From assembly GCA_023205875.1 (NCBI GenBank), contig CP060759.1, positions 473,501 through 537,500 on the forward strand: DNA of 64,000 bases. Reading direction: 5' to 3'. Position 1 is the stretch's first letter, and the number at the start of each line of letters is the position of its first letter. Under the pieces are notes generated by a model. It made no database searches. It was not told where the DNA came from and worked only from the letters and a program-made list of their open reading frames with translations. The stretch comes from Chloropicon primus (taxonomy: Eukaryota; Chlorophyta; Chloropicophyceae; Chloropicales; Chloropicaceae). Shown one piece after another: positions 10,139 through 20,025 of this stretch. The translations under genes were made by a program, and so were the position numbers.

Positions 10139-11175
10139 ACTTCCACAGGTGGTCTCTTCTCTACTAAACTAAAATATAACTTCGACAGAAGTGCTATACA
10201 TAAGCCTCGGCTTTCGCTTTGATTGTCAAAGCTTCTTTCTTTTGATGAGGAAACAAACAAAACCAAGAAAGAGAAAAAAAAGGGATGACTTTGCTCTAGG
10301 GCAAACACCTTGGGGTCCCGCGAGAGGAGGTTCGTGTGCACAACCAACACAACCAAAACGGTTTTGTCAACGTGGCTGGAGTTGCGACTCTGTCCGTTTG
10401 TATGTACACGACAACCGGGCACGAGCTTCCTCCCTCGTTGGCTTCGACTCCAGCAAGGTCTATAAGTCACACCGTTCGTTTGCCTCCGCGCGAAAGCAGG
10501 ACCTAAACCAAACAAAACTCGAGGCAAAAAGACACGAAAGACCTAGCGCTGGAGGGATGTTTATTAGTTAGTTTTGTTATTCACTGGCCTTGTCTTGCCT
10601 TTGCTGTGTCTTGGTTATATAACATCAAGGTTTTGTTGGTATATAAGGAGAACCTACCTAAAGCTGAGGATTACCTTATGAACAAGCCACCACGATTCCT
10701 TCGGAGGAAACAAGCAGGAGGGACCCTTACCCTGGACTAAGAGGGGGATAGAAAGAGAAGCCTGGGCCATCCCATTACTTGTCCGATCAAAGTTTCTTAA
10801 AGATTCCCTCGGAGGTGATTCAGAAACCACCACATACCCACGTGGATGCTACAAAACGACGAACAATCATCCTTTCTAAACCTAAACCTTTCTACTGGGG
10901 TCGATGATGGATTGGATGCTTTGAGTGAGATACCAGTGACTCCTCCAACAACAGATAGAGATAGAAAACACACACCACACGTGAATACGTCGCTTCGCTT
11001 CATTCCCTGTCCTACTCCAGTGCTAAAACCCTGGAAAGCAAAGCCAAGCAGAGAGCATAGTCAAACTTGCTTCCACTGCCCGAAGGGGACTCGAGGACTC
11101 GAAGGATTACGTGAGGGTCTCCATTTTCTCTTTTTTTTTTTTGGAGGGCTGGAGATCACACCATACCTCGCAAAG
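10139..11175. promoter_or_regulatory. Long divergent promoter region with two TATA-like sites
   Basis: 1.04 kb between the CCCH gene (minus) and sterol reductase (plus). TATATAA occurs at about 10616 and again at 10640 (TATATAAGG), more than 500 bp from the reductase start. They may serve a 5' UTR exon or an unseen RNA gene; none was identified. CCTAAA-type telomere-like units occur near 10880. A run of 11 T lies near 11129. Confidence 0.4.
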
Positions 11176-12791
11176 ATGGTGACGACGCGAAGGCAGGCGG
11201 CCGCAGGGAGCGGCAATGGCGATGCACCGCGAGGGTCGAGGACCAAGAAGGACTCGTCAAAGAGCGACGTCGCGGGACGCCACCCTGACCACGTGGAGTA
11301 CGAGTTCTTCGGTCCCATCCTCGGCCCCATCGGCATCGTGGTTGGCCTCCCTGCTGTGATGTTTGGCTTGTACGGGTTCTGCGGGAAGCATGGGTGCGTC
11401 TCGCTCAAGCCTTTCGAGATCCCGGAGGTGAACATCGGGGACCGCGCGATCTCCTTCGAGGGCTTCCTCGTTTACTTGGGCTGGATCTTCGGCGTGGTAA
11501 GTTGGTTTTGAGATCGCAAGCCTCGAGTACTCTCGTGGCAAACCTCTGTGACGGGTGGGACACTGACTCGCCTCGATTGGAATGATTGGAATGATTAGGC
11601 CCTCCTTCACTTGGTCTTGCCCAGCTCCAGGAAGCTGGGCGTGAGCCTTGCGAACGGGAAGCGCCTGGAGTACCGGATGAACGGGCTGCTCGTGTACGCG
11701 ACCACCCTGCTTCTGGTCTACGCCCTCGTGGCGGACTGGGACTGGCCCCAAAAGATCGGTTTGAGGGCGTCCATGCTGGGATACGTGTACGACCACTACG
11801 TGGAGCTCATCTCGGCGTCTGTTGTATGCACCCTGCTGTTCAGCATTGCGTTGTACCTCGCGTCTTTCAGGTCGAAATCCGTTCTTTGTGCAAAAGGTAA
11901 GGGAACACCGCCGCGCTCTCGAGGCGGGGGTGGGGACGCAGCTGCTCCCTCGTTGGCGTGAGGAACTAACTTTACCGAAATGGCTTGAAATTCTCTCGAC
12001 TCTCGCTCGAACTCCGACAAGGCGGCGACACGGGAAGCAGAATCTACGACTTTTTCATCGGGCGCGAGCTCAATCCGAGAATAGGCAGCTTTGACCTCAA
12101 GGAGTTTTGCGAGCTGTACCCGGGTCTGATAGGTTGGGTGGTCATTGACTTGGCCATGGCGTACAAGCAGCACGAGATTCACGGCTCGGTTTCCAACTCC
12201 ATGGCCATGGTATGCCTCTTCCACGCGATTTACGTGGCCGACGCGCTCTACTACGAGAAGTCCATCTTGACGACAATGGACATCGTTCACGATGGTTTTG
12301 GCTTCATGCTCGCTTTCGGGGACCTTGCTTGGGTCCCGTTCACGTACACCGTGCAGGCCCGCTACCTGGTGGACCACCCAATCCACCTGTCCCGCGCCTT
12401 TTTGGCCGTTGTGCTGGCTTTGAAGATCGTCGGTTACCTGGCGTTCAGAGGAGCAAACGGCCAGAAGGATATGTTCCGGAGAGACCCGAACTCCCCAAAG
12501 GTCAAGCACATCAAGTACATCAAGACGAAGAGGGGGACGAGGCTCATGGTCTCCGGGTGGTGGGGAATCGCGAGGCACATCAACTACACGGCTGATTGGA
12601 TCATGGGCCTGTCGTGGTGCCTTCCCTGCGGTTTCGATCACGTCGTCCCCTACTTTTATGCGATTTACTTTGGAGTTCTCCTCATTCACAGGGACTTGAG
12701 GGACGGTGAGGCGTGCGAGAACAAGTATGGCAGCGACTGGGACAAGTACTGCAACGTGGTCAAGTACAGATTGATTCCCTTTGTCTACTAA
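11176..12791 (+). CDS. C14-sterol reductase (ERG24/FACKEL/LBR family), 3 exons
   Basis: ER membrane enzyme that uses NADPH to reduce the delta-14 double bond in sterol synthesis. Exons 11176-11496, 11599-11896 and 12022-12791 join in frame to 462 residues. Family signs in order: EYEFFGPILGP near the N-terminus, many hydrophobic helices, IYDFFIGRELNPRIG (signature I, residues about 212-226), DGFGFMLAFGDLAWVPF, then SGWWGIARHINYTADW and the C-terminal KYGSDWDKYCNVVKYRLIPFVY. The last two are typical of C14-reductase rather than DHCR7, where the cognate text differs. No tudor or nucleoplasmic domain as in animal LBR, so a metabolic enzyme is the best reading. The C-terminal HRDLRDGEACENKYG is conserved across the family. 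Confidence 0.92.
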
Positions 12792-13181
12792 AGACAAACG
12801 CGGTCCGTGTAACCATATCTATCCTATCCTCCTTCCTTCCCCCACTCTCAATTTTACGATTGCGAAACCAACCAGGATTTCGCACAAAACACCAAGGTCC
12901 CTCCTCCAACAGAAACAGAAAGCGGATCGAGTGCCTTGGGTACCGAGCAAGCTTCGAGCTTCCTTCCGGTCCCCGCATGGTGTCCTGCCCAGACCAGGGA
13001 GCCCACCACTTGCTTCGGTCCTCGAGAGGGTCTAGAACAACCCACCCAGGGTCTCCTCCCAAGATGGTTTGCCGAGTGGTGAGAGGGATGGAGTAGGAAA
13101 GGGGAACGGTTGTCACAGTTTTTTCAAGTCCAGGAAGGGAACGCGGGTCACCTCCCTCCGAGGGAAGGAACAAAGGCAGCC
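12792..13181. other. Intergenic spacer between co-directional genes
   Basis: 390 bp on the same strand; holds the 3' end of the sterol reductase and the promoter of the next gene. Nothing further was recognised. Confidence 0.5.
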
Positions 13182-14220
13182 ATGGACTACACGAGTAGTG
13201 CCCACATGAAGGAAAAGAAAGCGGAGAGGGAGGCAATGGCATTCATTGACCAGCTTGTGGTGGACGTCGGAGGGCTCAAGAGTCATATCAGGAGTCTCCA
13301 ACAAAAGTGCGAGGTGGGTTTACCGAGTGTGAGGTGGAGGAAAGAGCGGGTCCTAACCGCAAGAGCCCGCCGAGGTTTCGGTCCTTCTGCGCCACAGGCG
13401 CTTTGCTCTTCCCGTCCTCGAAAAGGTGGCCAGTTTTTCAGAGTTGTGGCCAATGAATCTGGTGTGACGGTCCGGAGCGAATCGGCAGCACAGGTCGTGC
13501 CACCACGGTTTGAGACACGCTTGCTGACAATCATCTTCGTGCTCTTCCTCACAGGAGGTGGACGCTATGCTGGTCCCTGCGGAATTCCCCAAGAGCAACA
13601 AGAAAGGTGAGCACCCCCTGGAGCAGCAAGGCAAGGTAGTGCTACCCCAAACCCCTCCCCACTGACGTTACGCTGCCTTTGTTTCGATCGTGCAGTGGAG
13701 AGAATCAGCGTGAACAGGCACAAGAGCGTGGAGCTCGTTCGGAAGGAGAGGGACCAAGAAAGAAAGCAAAAGTATTGGTCGAGCCCCACTTCCCTGATTC
13801 CGGTGAGCTTGCCGAGGCAGACGCCTGAGGAGCAAGAGCAGAGGGAGCTCAAGGAGAAGAAGGAGAAGACTTACATGGAGTATGCCAGCGTGAGCTTCAA
13901 GGTATGTGGCCACCGCATCGAACGAGGACGAGGGACACTGACGGCAACGACTTGTAATTTTTCCTGCTCTCTTCGGGAACTACTCGACCGCAAAGGCTTC
14001 GGAACGGACCGTCGAGCACTACCAGGACGGGGTGAAGAGCTTCAGGACCGGGAAAGTCAGGGACAAGTACCTGCACAAGCAGGACATGGAGAAGCTCAAG
14101 GAGCACCAAAAAGGCGTCACCAGCTCGCGCGCCGCGGCGAGGCAGCTCTCGAACGCCCTCAGCGGGTGGGTGGAGCAGCCCGAGGGCGAGGACATCGACG
14201 AAGATAAGCGGAAAGACTAG
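13182..14220 (+). CDS. Orphan charged helical protein, 4 exons, 204 aa
   Basis: Unrecognised. Exons 13182-13313, 13556-13607, 13696-13901 and 13996-14220, all GT-AG and in frame. The product is highly charged and mostly helical: KEKKAEREAMAFIDQL and LKSHIRSLQQKCEEV form a short coiled coil, RHKSVELVRKERDQERKQKYW a second, and QEQRELKEKKEKTYMEYASVSFK a third. The C-terminal exon is basic, then acidic (EDIDEDKRKD). Exon 2 is only 52 bp. Coiled-coil architecture suggests a structural or axonemal role, but nothing in the sequence proves it. Confidence 0.7.
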
Positions 14221-14338
14221 GTCTAATAGTTATTTACAGCTTCCTATATATCATTGCCTCCGAAGAACAGCAAGCGGCAGCTCGTGCCACACTACCCAAT
14301 AAGAATGATAAAGTCCAGATGATGAAGAAGATGATGAT

Positions 14339-14817
14339 TTACTTCTTGCTCTTCTTGGACTGCATCTTGAGCACCTTCTTGACAATCTTCTGCTCCTCGA
14401 TCAAGAAAGCCCTGACGATTCTAGTCCTGACGTTGGCGCCGGAAAGGACGCCTCCGTATGGGCGGTGGACAGTGCGATCCTTCTTGTTCGTCTGGCTCTT
14501 GGATCCTGTGTCGTGATTCAGCACCAGCAAAACAAAACAAAACAAAACTCGGTTGTCAGACCAAAAAAAAGAAAAGCACGAGAGAGAGAGAGAGGTTGGA
14601 GGCGTCTCCGTCCGCGTCCGAAATGAAACTCACCCTTGGCTGGCCTGAGGACAGGAACGCCGTTCAATATCTGCTTGGACATAGGGTCCACGGCAGGGTT
14701 GCTCTTCTTCGCCACATAGTGAAACACGAGCTTTCCACCTGGAGTCTTCAACTTCTTGACCCTGTTGCTCTTCGTAGCATACGAGTGCCTCCTTCTGTAC
14801 GTCAAACGCTGAACCAT
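14339..14817 (-). CDS. RPL34: 60S ribosomal protein eL34, 2 exons
   Basis: Cytosolic large-subunit ribosomal protein eL34, 116 residues. Exon 1 (14634-14817) begins [19 protein letters not shown], a diagnostic eL34 start; exon 2 (14339-14505) has [21 protein letters not shown] and a Lys-rich end. Phase-1 junction G|GA gives PAKGSKSQ. The length is normal for the family (about 115-120). It is head to head with RLP24, with which it shares a 458-bp region. Confidence 0.97.
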
Positions 14818-15275
14818 CTTGCCCTCTCAATCACACACACACCTCGTGCCCTTGTAATGCGTCGCGCGATCAACTCCGCTTCTCTCTCTGAGGAACGCCG
14901 CTCTCTCGTTTTCGTTGCGTTTCGTTTCGTTTCGACGCTTCTCTGTCTCTGTACGGAGTAGATTTCCCTTCTTAACAAGGAACAAAAAAAAAGAGGCGGC
15001 GGCGGCTGGGTATCATCCAGTGTAAAGACTATAAAAGAGTGTACATGACGTGAACCAGCGGGAGCGAAAAAAGAAAACCAGCACGCGCAGCCGATCGATC
15101 GCTTGTGCGTTCTTGCTTTGGTGAAGGTTCTTTGCTTGTCACGGGTAATCATATCGTGTCCAGCTGCGGATTGAAGTTCTTTATTCTCTCCCCCACTACC
15201 TTTTTTTTTTTTCTGTTCTCTCGCCCTTCAGGAGCCACCGAGAACAACGACGACGACGACGACGACGACAACAAG
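14818..15275. promoter_or_regulatory. Bidirectional promoter of eL34 and RLP24
   Basis: 458 bp separating divergent starts of two ribosome genes. A pyrimidine-rich tract (TTTCGTTTCG type, about 14905-14935), poly-T near 15200 and CTATAAAAG at about 15030 are visible. Shared control of two ribosome-biogenesis genes is an inference from layout. Confidence 0.5.
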
Positions 15276-15770
15276 ATGAGATTGGAGACGTGCTGGTTTT
15301 GCTCTTCGAACATTTACCCCGGGAGGGGCGTTGTGTTCGCGAGGAACGACGGCACCGTGTTCAGATTCTGCCGCTCCAAGTGCCACAACAACTTCAAGAT
15401 GAAGCGTAACCCGCGGAAGGTGAAGTGGACCAAGGCGTACAGGGCAGCCAAGGGGAAGGACCTGACGAACGACACGACGTTCGAGCTGGAGAGGAAGAGG
15501 AACAGACCGGAGAGGTACAACAGGGACGTGATGCAGAAGACTCTGAAGGCGATGGAGAGAATCACGGATATTCGAAACCAGCGCGAGTCGAGGTTCATCG
15601 CCAACCGCTTGAAGGAGAGGAAGAGGCAGGAGAGGAAGCTCGCGAGGAAGCAGCTCGACCAGGAGATCCACCTCGTCCAGTCCCCAGCCGCCGCGATTGC
15701 TTCCACCTCCAAGGAGAAGCTCAAGACGCCCGTCGAGAAGGTCAGGGGGAGGCAGAAGATGCAGGAGTAG
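15276..15770 (+). CDS. RLP24: Ribosome biogenesis protein RLP24 (eL24-like)
   Basis: Nuclear pre-60S factor that holds the eL24 site until it is exchanged for eL24 in the cytoplasm (established in yeast, with AAA-ATPase Drg1). 164 residues. N-terminal TRASH/L24e zinc ribbon with C6, C9, C32 and C36, in [17 protein letters not shown] and [32 protein letters not shown] is typical of RLP24, and the long basic helix [12 protein letters not shown] distinguishes it from true eL24. Single exon. The start follows a GAC-repeat 5' leader. Confidence 0.95.
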   Translation: MRLETCWFCSSNIYPGRGVVFARNDGTVFRFCRSKCHNNFKMKRNPRKVKWTKAYRAAKGKDLTNDTTFELERKRNRPERYNRDVMQKTLKAMERITDIRNQRESRFIANRLKERKRQERKLARKQLDQEIHLVQSPAAAIASTSKEKLKTPVEKVRGRQKMQE

Positions 15771-15917
15771 AACCTTGCAAAGGAGGTCTGTTGTTTATCG
15801 ATGGGCGCTCGCGCGCGTACTCGCTCTTTGCTCCTCAAGTGGGGGCACGCCCGGGGAGGCCGCCGAGCGCCACGGGTGGCCAAGTCCTGATGATCGGCTT
15901 GCACGTTTGCCTCAGTT

Positions 15918-17348
15918 TCAGCCGTGCGTGAATTTCCTGCCGCCAAAGACGTCGACAAAGCTCTGCGAAGCGCCCGCCGCATGATTTTGATGTTTCGGCT
16001 TGTGATTCTTCTGATCCTTCGAGCTCCCGGGAGCCTTTTGCCTTTCCTTCGCGGCGGAGGGGGGGGCTGTCCTTGGCTTTCTCCTCGCTTGGCGAGGCTT
16101 GTCTTGCTCGTGCGCGGGCAACAAGTTCCTGGCTGAGGAATGGAATCAGGGGTACGAAAATGTTTTGGGGCGGGGAGCAAGCCGACGACTGTAAGTAATA
16201 CGCACACTAGCGCACTTGTAATTCAATCACACACACACACACGTTCTCACTGATGCCTTTCGCGAGAGACTCACCCGTGACGAAAGTGGGTCCGGGATGG
16301 ATGGACTGGGCGCTGCTGTGGAATCGTGGAGCTTGGTGGTTGCTGCGACTCGAGCCAAGGGGAGCCTGAGCAAGAGCCCAGCTCAGTCAGTCATCGGAGA
16401 AAGCGACAACACGCGGAACAAGTGTTTGAGAGAGAGAGAGAGAGAGAGCAAGTGCTTACCACGTGATCGAACGCTTTCCTGAGCTTTGCGATCTCCTCCT
16501 GCTCGTGCATGTGCTCCATGACCAGGACGTCAATCCTGTACGAGACACAGAGAGAGAAACCAACACAGACGACGACGCGTGTGAGCAAAGGTGTCCATAG
16601 AAATGCCAGGCATTGAATGCCTGAAGGAAGGATGAGGGAAAGGGGCTCTTCACCTGTCTTGCAGAAGCTGCTTCTCGTGCTGATGGGCAAGGATGTCAGC
16701 GGCAACGATGCTCTCCTCGGCGCTCTCGCGCTGCTCACGCCTTCGCAGTGCCATCTGCTCGTCCACGTCATCCCTCTCCTCGCGCATTTTCACCATGGCT
16801 TCCCTCAGCCACGATATGTACTCCTCCAAGTTCTCCAGCTGCACTGCGAACTTTTGGGTCTCCTTCTCCAGGTTTGCCGCCTCCGCCGCGGCGCGGCTCT
16901 CCCGCTCTTCCAGCCTGGGAACATCCGAGTCGTGAGCTTTGCAAACTTTGTCTGCAGAGTCCATGCTCTGCTGAATCTCGCGCGAATCCAGTCCGGACTG
17001 GTATCTCTTGCTGTCCCGCATGAACGAATTCACTCTGGAGAACAAGTTCTTCCGCATGTCACGCACCTCCCCCCTCCTCGAGTCCAATCTGTCCTGGGCG
17101 ATCTGCTTCTGCCTCAAGACTATGCTCTGGCCTTGGTCGATCGAGAGAAACTTTCTCAGCTTGAGGGCCGCGACGTCGTCCACGTGACGGGCGATCGCCT
17201 CTTCCACCTCCGCACCCTCCGCCCTCGTCGCCTTGAGCCTTTTCTTCACGCTCTCGATGACTTTGGACTCCTGTCTGATGGAAGCGTCGATGCTTCGCAG
17301 CTGCTTCGCGAGCGAGTTCACCGCGTCCGTCAGCGCGTCGTCCAGCAT
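15918..17348 (-). CDS. Coiled-coil protein, 4 exons, 358 aa
   Basis: Unrecognised structural protein. Exons 16654-17348, 16460-16535, 16275-16365 and 15918-16132 join in frame. The first exon is almost all heptad-rich coiled coil (SLAKQLRSIDASIRQES through HEKQLLQDR), continued by exon 2 (VMEHMHEQEEIAKLRKAF). Exon 3 is Ser/His/Pro-rich and exon 4 basic, ending FVDVFGGRKFTHG, so the C-terminus is probably disordered. The ATG at 17348 follows an in-frame stop, but another open frame just upstream looks protein-like, so a missed 5' exon cannot be excluded. Intron 1 has a GA microsatellite near 16432. Convergent with RLP24. Confidence 0.7.
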
Positions 17349-17988
17349 CGTCGTGATCGTGGTTGGAGAGCGACAGAAGCAGCTCCACCGGCCTCAGGTC
17401 CCCCAGGGAGGCGAAGAAGTGATCGCAGATTCTGAACACGAGGCGGAACGCCGAGGAAAGAGAGCTTGTGCGATCTTCACGTCCTCCTCCTCCTGCCTCC
17501 TCCTCGCGATGCGATCGATCGATCACCGGCAGCTGTCCTCTTCGATCAAAGTGATCGCAGACTTCCCACCCACGCACGAAAAGAGGAAAGAAAAAAAACC
17601 GAGAGAAGCACAGGGAGCAGAGACACTGGCAAGTCTTCGTCTTCACGTCCTCCTCCTCCTGCCTCCTCCTCGCGATGCGATCGATCGATCACCGGCAGCT
17701 GTCCTCTTCGATCAAAGTGATCGCAGACTTCCCACCCACGCACGAAAAGAGGAAAGAAAAAAAACCGAGAGAAGCACAGGGAGCAGAGACACTGGCAAGT
17801 CTTCGTCTTCACGTCCTCCTCCTCCTGCCTCCTCCTCGCGATGCGATCGATCGATCACCGGCAGCTGTTCCCTCCCCGCTAAGGAACGTTATCCCGCCGA
17901 TCTCGATCGGATGATCGCCGATTTTGATTTTTGATTTTTTTTTGGTTTTAGGTGGCGGCTGAAGGAACGATCAGTCGGGGGGAGCACC
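17349..17988. promoter_or_regulatory. Divergent promoter region occupied by a tandem repeat
   Basis: 640 bp between the coiled-coil gene (minus) and bS6m (plus). About 390 bp of it is a 166-bp tandem repeat (listed separately). The last about 100 bp before the bS6m ATG is T-rich, with TTTTGATTTTTGATTTTT near 17920. Confidence 0.5.
17475..17866. repeat. 166-bp tandem repeat, about 2.4 copies
   Basis: Copies begin at 17475, 17641 and 17807, each with CTTCACGTCCTCC. Copies 1 and 2 look identical by eye; the third stops after about 60 bp at GGCAGCTGT. Each unit holds CGATCGATCGATC and a CAAAGTGATCGCAGACTT block. Identity implies a very recent or homogenised array between two promoters. Confidence 0.95.
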
Positions 17989-19098
17989 ATGGCGCCCTTG
18001 TACAGCTTGTTCTGCGTGACGAAGCCGACGGCGCTTCCGGTGGAAGTGTTCCGCCTGATGCGGAGGGTGGGGACCAAGGTGTACACCGACGGCGGGGTCG
18101 TGACGCAGGTCGCGTCGTACGGGAACAACGAACTGGCGTATCCGGTCAAGAGGGCTGGAGAAACGTTTAACGAGGGAGAGATGTGGCAGATGGGTTTCCA
18201 CGCTTCTCCTGGGTTCGTGAAGGACTTGAGGAAGCTTCTTTCGGAGGACCACAGGGTGTTGAGGCAGCTTGTGACGAAGGAGCCGAGGTATCCGCCTCTT
18301 TATTATTTCAGCGCGCAAGCCATTGACGAGTTCGTGACGGCGCAGAAGACGCAGGAGGAGCTGGAGCACGAGGCGGACCTCCTGGAGCTGGAGAGGGAGA
18401 AGCTCAAGGAGGCGGAGAAGGCATCCACGCGTCTGAGGGGTTACTTTGACTCGAGGGCCGTGTTCGACGACACCGAGGCGCGGTCGAGAGAGACGGTGAG
18501 CGGGAGGCAGGGGAAGCCAGCCAAGCACGGGGGGAAACGGCGGGAGCAGTTTGAGCCCGAGGAGGTGAACTCCATGGCGGATTTGGAAGAGGAGGTGACC
18601 CTGGACCAGATCGTATCTGAGTTGAAGAGGTACGAAATGCTTCGCTCCGGGATCGAAGAGCTTCTTGAGGACACGACTCTGACCCAGGAGGAGAGGGAGG
18701 AGCTGACCGAGGAGAAGGAGAAGGCTGAGGTCGTCATCAGCCAGGCGTCCGAGAGGGTGGAGAGCTACCAGCGGGAGCTCGCAGTCCTTCAACGGGAGTG
18801 GGTGGAGGAACTGAACGAGTACGCCAAGAAAGCGGAGGAGATCGAGAGCATGCTCAAGAGCGAGGAGTACGGCGAGGAGGAGAAAGAAGCCCTCGCGCAG
18901 TTCAAGGAGGACTTGAAGAAGAGGGGGGCCAAGATCGAGGAGCAGTTTCACACGGTTGAGGCCTACTCCCAGTACTGCCTCGACGTCGCGAGGGGGGATC
19001 TAGACTTGGGGGACGTAAGAAAGCTAGAGAAGCTTGAGCTGGACTCGGACTCGGACTCGGACTCGGACTCGGACTCCTCCGAGCCTCGGGAGAACTAG
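17989..19098 (+). CDS. Mitochondrial ribosomal protein bS6 with long coiled-coil extension
   Basis: Small-subunit mitoribosomal protein. Residues 1-110 match the bS6 fold: LYSLFCVTKPTALP, a helix, GGVVTQVASYGNNELAYPVKR (the L-x-Y-P-I hallmark), and MGFHASPGFVKDLRKLLSEDHRVLRQLV. The family is usually 100-150 residues; here 369 are encoded. The extra about 250 residues are highly acidic and basic coiled coil (TQEELEHEADLLELEREKLKE, LTEEKEKAEVVISQASERVE), ending in a DSDSDSDSDSDS tail made by a GACTCG repeat. Start at the first ATG of a strong open frame. Extensions are common in mitoribosomal proteins, but this one is large. The downstream transcript appears to host snoRNAs. Confidence 0.88.
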   Translation: MAPLYSLFCVTKPTALPVEVFRLMRRVGTKVYTDGGVVTQVASYGNNELAYPVKRAGETFNEGEMWQMGFHASPGFVKDLRKLLSEDHRVLRQLVTKEPRYPPLYYFSAQAIDEFVTAQKTQEELEHEADLLELEREKLKEAEKASTRLRGYFDSRAVFDDTEARSRETVSGRQGKPAKHGGKRREQFEPEEVNSMADLEEEVTLDQIVSELKRYEMLRSGIEELLEDTTLTQEEREELTEEKEKAEVVISQASERVESYQRELAVLQREWVEELNEYAKKAEEIESMLKSEEYGEEEKEALAQFKEDLKKRGAKIEEQFHTVEAYSQYCLDVARGDLDLGDVRKLEKLELDSDSDSDSDSDSSEPREN

Positions 19099-19163
19099 GG
19101 GTTCGAATGTACAACAGGTAAGCTTCGGCCAGTGACTTTTCTGACTTCTTTGTTGTTTCTGAT

Positions 19164-19247
19164 AGGCATATGATGAAGAACCATTATTTTTATCAGTTAT
19201 CCCTATCTGAATAAGAATTTGAGGACCATTAGCTCTACCTGATGCTT
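19164..19247 (+). ncRNA. C/D-box snoRNA, double guide (18S and 25S rRNA)
   Basis: Terminal stem AGGCA/TGCTT, C box ATGATGA at 19170, D' box CTGA at 19207, D box CTGA at 19239. The stretch before D', CAGTTATCCCT, is complementary to AGGGATAACTG of the peptidyl-transferase region of large rRNA; the fifth base from D' pairs with the G equivalent to yeast Gm2815 (snR38 site). The stretch before D, ATTAGCTCTA, is complementary to 18S TAGAGCTAAT; the +5 rule picks the A equivalent to human Am166 (U44 site). Two independent +5 hits on known sites make this strong. Confidence 0.88.
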
Positions 19248-19421
19248 GAAACAACGAGAAAAGAAAAGTCTTCGTAGGCAAGCAAGTGCGAGGAGAAGAA
19301 GCTCTGTTCCTGACTTGTGGTTTGCCTTTCGTCTTTCCAGTGATACTTTATTTTTGCGGACAAGCAAGTGTATTTTTGTAGCCAACAGGTGAGTTTGGAA
19401 TATGACAACAGCAACAACAAA

Positions 19422-19541
19422 GGTATTCGTCAAGGATGAGAAACAAAACATAAGGTCTTCTTTCCGCGTAAGAGGAGTTTGTAGATAGGACTCCGATGAC
19501 GTCTATATCGAAAATCAAAATCTCTGAGGCAACAACATACC
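19422..19541 (+). ncRNA. Candidate C/D-box snoRNA, 25S GATTTTGATTTTC target
   Basis: D box CTGA at 19524 is preceded by GAAAATCAAAATC, complementary over 13 nt to GATTTTGATTTTC of large rRNA, the segment holding yeast Um2724 and Um2729. The +5 base falls on the second U of the first UUUU. The C box is imperfect (GGATGA near 19434) and the outer stem GGTAT/ATACC is interrupted, so the ends are uncertain. Confidence 0.5.
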
Positions 19542-19602
19542 AAGAATCGTGCGCGCGTTGTGTACCGCCGCGTGTGAAAAGAATATCAGGGGGGCTTGGC
19601 TG

Positions 19603-19715
19603 CATGCAAAATGTGATGAAGAACACTTTTATTCAACAAGCTCAACAGGACAGATGACGTCACACAAAAGATGTGCCGCATGTTGATTATCTCCGCTGTA
19701 CTGAGCATTTTCATG
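19603..19715 (+). ncRNA. C/D-box snoRNA with long terminal stem
   Basis: C box GTGATGA at 19613 and D box CTGA at 19701 are bracketed by a 10-bp stem, CATGCAAAATG against CATTTTCATG, with one bulged C. Before a D'-like CAGA at 19651 lies CAAGCTCAACAGG, complementary over 13 nt to CCTGTTGAGCTTG of large rRNA. The +5 base points to the G of CCCTGTT. The target of the D guide (CTCCGCTGTA) was not identified. Confidence 0.72.
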
Positions 19716-19899
19716 AGCACGAGAGCCTTCGCCCGGACTTGAGTGTCAGAGAAGGACCCAAGCAACTCAACTCAACTCTTTTTTCTTCCTTTATTCGGCT
19801 TCAGGTGCAGATTTTGAGTGAACGAGCTCCACAGAACGACGACGACGGTGGCGTCCCTTTTTGGTGGAGGTAAGCCGAAAGAAGAATGAATTGACTCAC

Positions 19900-20025
19900 G
19901 CATATGCCGATGATGAAGAATTCAATGGGCGTTTCTCAAAACATTCGCAGACCCATCTAGAGCTTTCCCTGCGCAGGTTGAGAGCTGTTGCGGTATCATT
20001 TCCTTGGATGTCTGAGGCGTAATGC
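19900..20025 (+). ncRNA. U14: U14 C/D-box snoRNA
   Basis: Length about 126 nt, as in yeast U14. Terminal stem GCATATGCC against GGCGTAATGC, C box ATGATGA at 19910, D box CTGA at 20012. Domain A, AACATTCGCAG at 19940, pairs with 18S CTGCGAATG. Domain B, TTTCCTTGGATGT before the D box, pairs with ACATCCAAGGAA; its +5 base points to the C equivalent to yeast 18S Cm414. Both U14 domains are needed for 18S rRNA processing and methylation in yeast. Confidence 0.95.

Noticed and set aside
10690-10790. SRP RNA-like GGAAACAAGCAGG text
   Set aside because: Only a short resemblance to helix 8; the rest of the SRP core is missing.
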